Positions 10,201 to 22,200 of a DNA stretch of 64,000 nt are shown piece by piece. The DNA comes from Rhineura floridana. Taxonomy: Eukaryota > Chordata > Lepidosauria > Squamata > Rhineuridae. The notes below the pieces were generated by a model. That model was given only the letters and a program-made list of their open reading frames with translations, was not told the origin of the DNA and searched no databases. The position numbers and the translations under genes were made by a program. The stretch is from positions 223,182,943-223,246,942 of the forward strand of contig NC_084482.1 of NCBI RefSeq assembly GCF_030035675.1. Reading direction: 5' to 3'. Each line of letters starts with the position of its first letter. Positions within the stretch are counted from its first letter, which is position 1.

Positions 10201-13200
10201 CTTCCCTTTCTCTTTCTAGTATTAACCCCCTAAATACTGTGCACCCCCTTTGCCATTAAAAGCAGGAGAGGCAGGAGGAACTGGCAGGATAGGATGTCCC
10301 CCCATTGAAGAAAAGAGTGTCAGCCTTGTCTCCTCTGAGCTGGGCTAGATCCCAGGCACCCCTCAGTGAAGTAGTAGTGGGCCCAAGGAAGGGAAGGAAG
10401 GGCAAGCGTGCCTGACCGTGCAGGGGGGGGCAGCAAATCCGGTGTAGAGTTCATGGCAATCATGTTTGCTCCACACCCAGTGCAAGCATGCAAAGTTGTT
10501 GAAATTCCAATTTTAAAACCAACGTGGCTGGAATTCATGCCCATCCCTAGTCAGGAGCCACAAAAGCTTAGAGAGAGTCTGTGCCACAGAATCACCCCTG
10601 CTCAAAGGAATTCTGATAAAGAGGGCTTACTTCAAATGGGCCACTGCAGGCAAAGGGAGGGGTTGAGCCACTGATGGGGGTTGTTACTAGACAGGCTGTG
10701 GCCTCCAAGACCAGTATAAGAGGGCACAGAGAAGGAACAGCAAGCAGTTTCACAAATGGGTTTGCAAAATTACACCTCCCCACTACATTCTAGATTTTAA
10801 AGCCAAGACAATGATTCTGGAATTGTACGATCAATGGTCATGTTCAGCAGAGATGCCTTTTGGAAAGGAAATACCTCCCATGGCTTTAGCCTTTGAACTT
10901 CCAGTCTGTCCTTCACCTTCCATTTAGATCTAGATGAATAAATGACATCTAAGGCCCGTGCCACAGCTTGGACAGTGTTGTAAATCCAGTAGCTGTCTAC
11001 AGAGAGGACTCTTTCCAGATCATCTTGGGACAACATCTCCAGGTCCTCTCTCTCTCTGCATCTTGTCCAACTTTTCACCGACAATGCATGCTTTGAATAG
11101 GAACAATTAAAAGCTCTCTCCTCAAGCCCCATGATCATGAAGAAAAAGGGTACAAAATCATCATAGTTTATCTTTTTATTTGTCTCAATAAAGAAGGAAA
11201 AAATACCATGGATGTGGTGGAAAGATAAGCCACTGTACATTAAGTCCAAAGAGATGTCCCACATAGCTGTTGTGATCAAGACTTGCCCTTCAATGGGCTT
11301 TATAAATGTGTCGAATATTTTTTGTATAGTGAATATTCCTGTTGAGATATAAATAGGGTCAGCATAGTAAACAAATGCATGGACTTGTCTCCACTTGAGG
11401 AATTGAAGAGGCTTGAATGACACTGTTTGTGTAGTCTGTTGTGGGAAGGTTTCTGAGATGGCAACACAAATGCCACTCCTGAGGAGCAGAGGCATCAAGG
11501 TCTTCATGAACCTCTCCCCATTGTCAGTGTCTGGAGCAAAGAGACCAGTGAATGTCCATCCGAAGTGCAGGAGCAGCTTGACAATCCCTGGGTACTGGGC
11601 TTCTTCTGTGGGGACCATCCGGTAGAAAAAAGGGAACTGGGTCTTATCACTCAGAGCAGGAGAGACAGAAGCATAACTGACCTGGAAAGGAGAGAGCTTT
11701 TGGTTTGTGGTGATTTCTTTAGGATCAAGGCCCAAATATTTTTACCCCAATATGGTCGATAAGGGCTGGATGGAGGAGGGAGGTCCCATGAGGGATGGGG
11801 GAGAAATTTACATTTTAATGAACCACCACCAAATCCACACTTTTCAAACCAAGTAGCCTTCACAATCTTCACTTCACCACATTTTTGTGATGCAGTTCTC
11901 CAAACAACGTGTATGAAAAAGGATATATTAGCAGGAAGTGCACATAAAATGCATACATTAGTGAAAGTGCAATAATGCTTTTTATTGTGGGAAATTGCTT
12001 GCAAACATGCGTATAAGTAGATATTTGCATTAAAATGCTGATGAATAACTATGAGCATTTTTTATAAAAACAACCTACAAATTGCTGTAGGAATGTGGAC
12101 AACTGGACATAGGATTGGAAAACTGAGAAACTGAGAGAAACCAGCATTGACAGAGTCCTCAATCCTTTGCATCCATCCATCTAGTGCAGGTGTGGGAACC
12201 TCTTGGCTTCCAGGTGTTGCTGGACCACAGTTCCCATCAACCCTGCCCATCTTTACTGGGGCTGATTGGAGTTGTAGTTCAGCAACGTCTGGAGAGCCAA
12301 AGGTTCCCCAGCCCCGATCAATTGCAAGGTCCTTTGGTGGGGACACTGCTTCCCTTTGTAGGATTCTGGGCAATCTTTTTTTTTTTAAGGGACCCCTAGC
12401 AAGATGCTCTGGAAGGAAGAACGCATGCAGGGACTTCCTAATGCCTTGCCCTCATATGCTTGTGTGATTCCTCAGGCTTACTGAATGGTCCCAGTCTTGC
12501 TTTTGACATCCATCCCACCCACTTTTCAAGTTCTCTGGAATTCGGCTCAGCCAGCACATGCCCCACCCCTTTCCATTCCTACCTGTGGGACTTTATAGAT
12601 GCCCAACAAGCTTGACATCTGGATGGAGTTTTGAGAGTCAGCCCCTTCAAGAACAGCCAGTAAATTATTCCATCTTCCACAGTTGTAGTTTGGAACATTC
12701 GCCTCCCCAGTAGACAGCAGGTCTAACAAAACCTCATACGTCAACCTTTCTTGAAAAAAGTTCTCATGGATGCTGTAGCCCAGGGTGATGTTGGGTAAGA
12801 GCCTGGGATTCTGGTTGATATCCTGAATGGCAAACAAGAAGGAGAGGATCTGCCAGTACTTTGTGGTTCCTCTCCTACATAATATTAATATCACATCATT
12901 ATCATGCATCATTGGATAGATTAGATTCAACGCTGGCTCTTTTGACAAGCTTTAAGAGACAATATAAAGCTCTGGATTTAATTTCTAGAACTTTCCTTAC
13001 GCTAACACTGATCCAGAGGCAAAGCTACAACCTCAACAGCTACTAGTTGACTCGTCTTCCGGTAGGACGCAACTCTATTCAGCTCTTATTCTCAGTGCTT
13101 AACAAGCTAAAAAAGCTAATACCTGCTAAGTTAAGGCTGTAATCAACCAGAAATTTACGATCCCTAGATAACAGGGTATAAAGCAAGGACAAACGGGGGG

Positions 13201-16200
13201 CTTGTATATCGTAAATCGCTGCTCCAAATCTTTAAATAAATCACGTCAGCCGAGGATTTCAACGCCCGAGGCAGTAGCAATAAGAAAGGAATTCTACTAC
13301 TAACAAACTCCTGGAGACCTTGAAGACTGCTGGAGGCAAACAGGATTTTGTAACAGAACTTGATTTTAATAGCCCTAAACAATACAATTTTTTATTTATG
13401 CAAAACTTTTAACCAGAGAACCAATCAGGAGCCAGGAACAGCCATGGGGGAGGATAAGTTACAAGCCAAAATCACGAGCTATTTTCAACCTACGCATGAC
13501 TCAGCGCATACGTTACAGCACTCCTCAAAACCACAAGAAATGAATTCCTCCACCCCAAGGACATATGAATGGACATTAGACCACCCTTTCTCCATAAAAG
13601 CATTTGCTGGCAGTAAGGCTGCTAAAAGCTGGGCTGAGGAACTAGTGGATGCTGGCTTTAACTGCAATAACAACAGTATCAATAATACAATGAAGGATGG
13701 ACTGCCTTCGGAGATCATTGCAGTGGACTCACTCCAAGATCTCCGTAGCTGTACACAATTCCCACAAGAGACGAGCTATGAATCTCTTCACCTACCTTCT
13801 GCAGCCCCCTTTGATCCTAAGCCTTCAAGTTGGCAATCATTATTAATTGGAGAAATGAACAAGATCAAAGCATACATTGCTGAGACTAACGGTCTACTTA
13901 CCACACTGGTCAAATTAATTGGATTTCAGCCTGAGCAAAATACTGCAGATTCTAAAACCATGACAACTCCACTAAGCACTATCGCTGTGCAGGAGCTAAA
14001 TGAAGGACAAACCAATAAGAACAAGGATAGATCTATGAAAACAAAATCTTCAATACAGAGGAGGCGGAAAAACGCTTTAAAAACAAAGAAACCCCAAAAC
14101 ATTAAAAACAGCAAACCCCCACGCGATAGGAAAATGAACTATAAACCATTGTTTAAACAGTTGGAAGGCAATGCAAAGGAACAACGTCCTGATAAACCTA
14201 AACCCTGTTACCGAAAGAAGAATGACATACTCTTAAATAAGGAGGACAATTCACCTAGTTACGTCTCAGCCAACAGGAACTTGGAGGTAAGACACCTGCC
14301 AACGTCCTCTCCAATGCGTGCACGGATAGCAGCTGACAAATCCCAACAGATCCCCTGGCATCTGATATTACAACCGGGAAAACTGGTACTATCTTACAAC
14401 AAGCGGGCATACGGGCATTGGCCCTCTTTCCCAAGCATCCCGTTTCTAGAGAAATGCTTTGCTCAATCCCTTCTTCCACCATATAGGACTAATTATATCA
14501 AATCGTTGACCAATATATCCACTGCAGTGGACCATTGTCGCTTGATTGTCACTCTGCACTCCTCTTCTATAGCCAACCAAATATTTCAGATACGGAAGAC
14601 CCTCGAGGAAAGGGGCATAACAATTCAAAGATATTATATAAACTTATCTTCTCCAGTCCCTTTATGGTTCCACACTCCACAAACGCTTAGATCGTCTATC
14701 TCGGAGACAGAGATGACTACAATAGATGAGCTTCACATGACTAACTCGCAATCTAGCTCTTCTATGTCAATGCAATCTAACACTATTCCCAGCCGTATCC
14801 AAGCGTTTTCCAACGTAATACAAGAACTGGAACTGGAGGAACTTCATCTTACAGAACTATATTCTCAACTCTTAGAACCCGAGCGGAAAATGATTATTAA
14901 TAAGCTCCAATACCTCATAGAGCGGCTAGTGGAAATAAAGCCCAACAGGAGCCCGGGAAATGATAGCCCCACGGTACCTCTGCTGGATCCTGCATTTCTT
15001 CCTTCCAGCTTAACTCCTTCGATTACAAGAACAACACTGCGTCCCAAGTCATCTGGAGCAATTTTCATGGACATAACAAACTCCCTCAACCAAATGAGTG
15101 TAGAACATTGAGATCTCTCTCTTATCCCAACAGTCCCTCTTCTACTATCTCCCTCCATCTACTTCACTACAACTCCAACAAACCAGCGGCTACACTTCCT
15201 ATCATGGAATATTGCGGGATGGAATGCTAAACAGAACAATGTAGAACTGTGTAACTATTTGAAACAGCATGATATAATATTCTTTCAGGAGACATGGACC
15301 ACTCATGATGTATCCCTGGATGGCTTTGCTGCCTTGACACTACCAGCAACTCTGCCCCAGGACAATCGGAAAGGCAGAAACAAAGGCAGCATGACAATAC
15401 TTATTTCTACAATATTGATAGCTCATCACACAAATCTCCATCCCTGTAATAATTTTGCAATGGCGGTTTTGCTGGAGTTCAATACCATATCTCTAATACT
15501 GATCAATGACTATTTGCCCCCCAACTTAGCAAGAGACCACTCAGAGCAGATATGGGAGGAATTGGAAACTTACATTACTGAATTGGAGGCACAGTTTCCC
15601 AAGGCTTTATTAGTCATCATGGGAGATTTCAATGCCAGAATTGGATCCAGCAATGATAATCTCCGGTCATCAAAACTTTGGAAGGGAGAGGACACCAACC
15701 ACTACTTCCCTTTACATGATAGAACCTCCAAAGATCCAAAAATTAACCGCTCAGGAATTTGTTTGACTCGCCTAGTGGGAACTCACAGATTTATTATACT
15801 CAATGGTTCAAACTCATTAGATACTCATGCTGAGTATACCTATATATCCGGCAGGGGAAGCAGTGTAATAGACTATGCGATAGTTTCCCATCAGCTGTTA
15901 TCCCAAATAGTCAAATTTACAGTAGGTACAAGACAAGATAGCGATCATCTACCTATATCCCTACTAGTACAAGTTAAAGACAAATGTCGCATAGATAAGG
16001 GGAACAATCTGGGAGCTAACCAAATGTATTCCTCATTTAGGAGGCTCATCTGGACCCCCTATTTGGCCACCACGTTAGCCACTTTCATCTCCTCTGCCTC
16101 TGCCCTGAACCTTCAAGAGAAAATAGGGAAAACTGACAATCTTTATCAGGCCCTTAAAGCTTATGATACTCTAAGCAAGAACTTGGATAAATTTTTGGCA

Positions 16201-19200
16201 CCTAAAGCTAGGGGAAAAAATGCTAATTTTGGCGCTCCTAGATGGTATGATAAGGAATGTGTACAAACAAAGAGACAACTGAGACAACTATATTGGCAAT
16301 ATTGAGTGCAAAAAACTAGCAATCTCCCCCCTGAGTATTTTGCCACTAAACGTAAATACAAGGCATTGATAGCTTCAAAAAAATGACAGTTCACTCTCGA
16401 AGGATGGAAATCTTTAATTCATGCCTCTGAGATGAAAAATACAAAAAAAAAATTGGTCCCTTGTCTCGGGAAACATTAGTCCTAAAAATCTTGCCTTATG
16501 CAATATCCCTACATATATCTGGGAAAAATTCTATACAGATATTTATGGAACTGTCCAAAATAGCCTTGCGGAGCACCACTTTGATGCCGACCTTGAACAT
16601 CTACCTAGATGGCCGATAGTGAAGCACAGCGAAATAATAGAGTTAATTGGGGAACTGAAATCTGCTAAAGCCCCGGGCTGTGATAACATACCCCCGGAGC
16701 TTCTGAAATGCCACCCAGAATGGTGGGCCCCCATACTTGCCAATCTCTTCACCCTGATAAATAATACAGGTTGTTCCCCTGCAATATGGCATGAAGCCAT
16801 AATCATCCCAATTTACAAAAAAGGCCCACGAGAAGACCCAGCAAGTTACAGGCCCATTAGCCTCCTTTCAGTGGTTGGGAAACTCTATGCCAGCTATTTG
16901 AAAGGAAAACTGATGACCTGGATGGAAGAGGAAGACAACTTAGGATGGGAGCAGGCAGGATTTAGGAGGGGTAGATCCGCTCTGGATCACTGTCAACTTC
17001 TATACCATTTGGCAGAAAAATATAGAAAACAAATGGGGAAAGCCTTACACGTTGCCTTTGTGCATTTAAAATCCGCTTTCGATTCAATCCCACGGGACAT
17101 ACTTTGGTCCAAGTTGGAAAAAACAACAATAGACAAAAGGCTAATACTATTAATATACCATCTTCACCAGCACACTTCTGTACGTGTACGATGTGATAGC
17201 AACGGTAATTTAACCAGTTCAATACCCACAACAAAGGGAGTAAGGCAAGGCTGTGTTCTGGCCCCCTTACTCTTCAACCTTTTTCTAAATGATCTGAGAA
17301 CTCATTGTCTATCACCAAAATTCCATTCTCCCAAACTAGATGAACACAGATGCCCAATTCTACTCTATGCGGATGCTGCTGCTCTGCTAGCCTTCTCAAA
17401 AATTGGCCTGAAATGTCTTATGCGAGTTTTTATGAAATATTGTACTGATAACCAATTAACTATCAACTTCTCAAAGACCAAAATTCTAGTGTTTAACAAC
17501 CGTCCTATAGAGGCTGAGTGGACCATTAATGGACAAAGAATTGCTCAAGTCCTGAGTTATAAGTACCTCGGCATCACGTTCCACTCTTCCCTCTCCTGGG
17601 CAACACACATTCGTGCGGCTGTGCTGTCTGCCCGTGCGACTGTGAAAAGTATCCTGCGATATTTCCACATAAAAGGGGGGCAATATATTCCAGCTGCCAT
17701 TCGAGTATTCAGAGCAAAGGTAATTCCACAACTCCTTTTTGGGGTCCCGCTCTGGATTTCAGATTACAATGGCACCGTAGATTCAGTACTTTCCCTTTTT
17801 CTACGACGAATATTTGGTGTTCCAAGGTGCGTACCAAACGCTGCTCTCAGACTTGAAGCAGGACTAAATTCGTTAGAATGTCAAGCATGGTCCAACGCTT
17901 TCAACTATTGGGTCAAACTTTCCTATAACACTCCTACCGGATATCTATCATGCCTCTGGAAAGATACTTACCTTTCCAAGTGGTCTAAAATCCTTCATGC
18001 TAAACTCCCTAAACTAGGCCTTTCATTAGAATACATATCCATAGTAGAACCAACAATGGCCAAACATACAATTCTAACCAGATTAAAAGACATTGATCGA
18101 CATCCTCAATAACAGCAGCTTCGAAGGTATGTTCTCCTCTTCACTTCAACCTAACCTTTAATATCAAATCCCATGCACTATACCTGGATTTCCTAATTTT
18201 ACCCAAACTTCAACATTCTTTTACTAAGGCAAGATTTAACTGTCTAGCCTCTGCACTAATGGAAGGGAGATACCGAGGCATTCCACACGATCAACATTGA
18301 TGTCCTTGTAGGACGGGCGAATTAGAAACCCTTTCTCATATAATATTTACATGCTCACTATACTCTTTAGAACACTCTAGATACTTACTTCCAATTATTA
18401 AAAAGCTCAATAATAAGTCTCAAGAGGAGATGCTGGAATGCCTTTTGAATGGTTTTAATAAGGCTCTTACGATCTCAGTTGCCAAATATATTTATGCAGC
18501 CCAAATCAAACGCTCTAAATCCTTCCCCTGAAAAATACTCCTGGGGATATATCACCAAAGCTTAATAGCTGATACCTATTTTAAATTTTATCCTATTTGT
18601 ATAGTTTATATTTCTTTTATCCTATAACTCTGTACTGTTTTTTTAGTTAAGCATTATAACAATCAACTGTGTTATTCCTATGTTCTATGTTCTCTTTACA
18701 CTGGTCAATGACCGTAATAAACTATTGATTGATTGAACAGCCAATCCTCACTGCATGATACCTGGATGGGGGAGGGATAGCTTTGTCCCTGAATCAATAG
18801 CCATTATCCTTTTGAAAACAAAACCAAGGCAGATGATCCTTCTAGTGATGGAATTAGGCATTCACAGCCCTACAAAAAATAATCACAGATACAAGCTTCA
18901 AACGGTTTGTTAAATGATGGGGAACATTTTCTGTTATCTATGTGATTTAGTTAGAAGGTGGGGTGAATGGGATGTGCTTCAAAATGGAAAACTCAGCCTC
19001 TAAATTAGGGAGTTAAGCGAAGTAATCAGCCTCTCTCTCTTTCTGTTATGTGAATAAGACAGAGGGGAGAGTTGGACTGCCTTCATTTGAGTTGCAGTGT
19101 CTTGCGCTCTTGACATGCTCTGGATATCTTTTGAGACTTAGGTTCTCTTTGCTTGATTTGAAATCGGTGATGACATCAGTGTCCAGGCTAGATATGCCAA

Positions 19201-22200
19201 GACAGGTTGCTGGAGTTTTGTGGCCTTTTTTTATATTTACATTTTGGGGGGGGTTATTTACACATATATGCAGGCTGAGCCTTCGTGGAAAGTTCACAGC
19301 ACAAAGAGATCCTACATTTTCAGAAGGGGGACAACCAGGTCCTTTCCTCAAATTATCTCCAAAGTTAAAGCTTCCTCTTCAAAACCCTGATAGCCCTGGG
19401 GGGTGGAGAGGGGAAGAGGTAGGTCCTTGCTCTCACTCCACAAGAGTTCATCTGTGGAGAGACCTTACTTTAGCAAAAGCAGGGTAGCTGAGCCAGTCTG
19501 CTGCCAGAGTTGTCAAGACGTTAATTCGCTAGGTGTCTCATTGTAACGGTTTTATCATTCTATTTTGTAGTGGGTCATAGGATTGGGGGGTTGGTTGGTT
19601 TGGCAACATCTTTGGGTCTCCTCTGAGTCTATGGTTTTATATCTGTAAGGTGTGGAGTCTGTGGTAGAAGAAATTGCTGAAGTGCTCAAAGTAGTTTCTT
19701 TAAGTTCATGGCCCTAGCCTGGTCTGGCCCATTAAGCATTCTTGTGACATGCCTAAAGAGCTGTTCAGGTTCAGATGTGATGCTGCAGAAACAGCTAAAG
19801 GGGTAGGTCTTTTCGCCCTTGCATGGCTTGAGGCCACATCATCCTATTGTAGGAGGGAAAAGGGCCAAAGACCAGTCTGTGCTAGTCTCATCTGTTTGAT
19901 TGATTGGATTTATTTATATGCCACCTTTCCACAGTGACCTGTGCCCACTGGAGGTGGCAAGACACATAGGCTCCCTGGAATCCCAGTTGGGCAGCAAAAT
20001 CTCTTGGGGTATCAATCGTGTGAGGCCCTCCATGATAGGCTCAGCCTGTATATATCACAAAGACACCACAGTCTCCAGTGACCTTCATTCCAAGGAAATT
20101 GAACCAAATGTAAGCACTGGCACCCCGAATTCTATCACCACTCAGAAATTAGGGTGCTCATTGCAGTATTGCAATTGTTTTTTACTTATTTATTGTAAGC
20201 TGCTGGGAGAACTTCATATTAATGGCATAACATGCAAATGTTATAATTAAAACAATATCTGGATGTTTCATTAACCCTCTCCTGACCAAATCCTACTCTT
20301 ACAACAACCAAGGCTCAAGACTGTAAGAGACCCCTCAGGTGACATCCAGACTCACCCCAACCTTACAACAATAAATAGCCACTGCTGTTATTATGCCCAT
20401 GATTCCCATTCAATTGTGTCATCAAGGGTCAAATAAATGTGTGACTGATGAAGCCACAGTTGAGTTTAAAAGGGAATCTAAGATGGGATTAAAAGAGCCC
20501 GTTAAGATCAAAGCAAGGCCGACCACCTACATATTTTTGGCAATGTTCAAAAAGACAAAAACATTGGGACAATATACTAAAACACCCTATGTAATAACTG
20601 GATATAGATTACCACATGTTGTTCTGCTAAATTATCTCGAAAGACGTAGTTATAGATACAGACTTGGAAATGGTAGCAACTTTATTAACATTAACAAAAC
20701 AATGAAATTGCAAAACATTTGGAAGCAATCTAGAGCACCATCAGTTCTTGACTGTTTCAACAGTATCTGGTGTCAAGAATGCTGGGGTCACCTCCCTGGG
20801 CAATTGAACCTGGCCTGGCACAACCTGTACCTCCCTTACCAGGGCTGAGTTAAACCAAACACCATCCTGTAAGGTAGGCAGAGTGCCACCATCCCTTAAC
20901 TTGATCTCCCACTCTGAGTCAAGGGGAAAGCAGAGCACCAATGGACTGGCCGAGATTCCCAAGAGCAAAAGCCAAACTGTCCACTCCCTGCTCTGGAGCC
21001 TCAACCCAGCCCAGTTCAGTCGTCAGTTTTGTACAGTCACCACCTGTACAAAAATACAGTAAGAAAGTTCCACACAGACATAAAACAGCAAAGCTTACCT
21101 TGTTATTGTTGTTGTGTGCCTTCAAGTCAATTATGACTTATAATGAATCAGCGACCTCCAAGAGCATCTGTCATGAACCACTCTGTTCAGATCTTGTAAG
21201 TTCAGATTTGTGGCTTCCTTTATGGAATCAATCCATCTCTTGTTTGGCCTTCCTCTTTTTCTACTCCCTTCTGTTTTTCCCAACATTATTGTCTTTTCTA
21301 ATGAATCATGTCTTCTTATTATGTGTCCAAAACATAATAACCTCAGTTTCATCATTTTAGCTTCTAGTGACAGTTCTGGTTTAATTTGTTCTAACACCCA
21401 ATTATTGGTCTTTTTCTCAGTCCATGGAATGCGCAAAGCTCTCCTCCAACACCACATTTCAAATGAGTTGATTTTTCTCTTATCCACTTTTTTCACTGTC
21501 CAACTTTCACATCCATACATAGAGATCAGGAATACCATGGTCTGTTTATCCCATCTTAGCAAATCTTTCTTAATCTCTGTCCATAATTTTTCATAATTAT
21601 TATGAAACAACTTTGAATTTTTATTTGTCATAATGATACCTAGATATTTCAACTTTTTCTCTATTGTAAAATCTGTCTTGTCCATTAACTCTTTCTGTTC
21701 CCTTAAAGTTAAATTTTTCACCAACATCTTTGTTTTCTGATTGTTGATCTTAAATCCTGCTAACGGTCCAAATTCTTTTAATTTGTCCATCAATACATTA
21801 ATTCCTTCCAAAGGGTTTTCTAGTACAATTATCAAATCATCAGCAAATGCTCTCAGTTTATATTCTTCTTTTTTTATCTTTAATCCTGAAATCCTTTTAT
21901 CTTGCCTTATATCTCTAAGCAGCACTTCTAAGACCAGAATAAATAAAAGGGGAGATAATGGACATCCCTGTCTTGTACCCTTTTGTATTTCACATGAATC
22001 CGTTAAATCTCCGTTAACAATTATCTGAGCCTTCTGAGATGTATAAATCGATCTAATCCATTTTATAAAATTGTCTCCAAAATCCATTTGCTCCAAAACC
22101 TGAAACATAAATTTCCAATTCAAATTATCAAATGCTTTTTCAGCATCTAAAAAAATCAAAGCTGCTTGTTTATCATTTCGTTGTTCTAAATATTCCAAGA

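Larger units (their letters stand above)
12890..18737 (+). mobile_element. I-group (Vingi/Ingi-like) LINE, copy A
   Basis: A near-full-length non-LTR element in intron 1 of V2R-1, antisense to the gene. Order: ORF1 (13444-15111), apurinic-type endonuclease, reverse transcriptase, a C-terminal CCHC-like knuckle ([18 protein letters not shown] near 18302) and a 3' end TGACCGTAATAAACTATTGATTGATTGA. Clade assignment is from the style of the RT ([23 protein letters not shown]), the knuckle and resemblance to copies B and C. The exact 5' end and TSD could not be found. The element is broken in ORF2. Confidence 0.8.
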
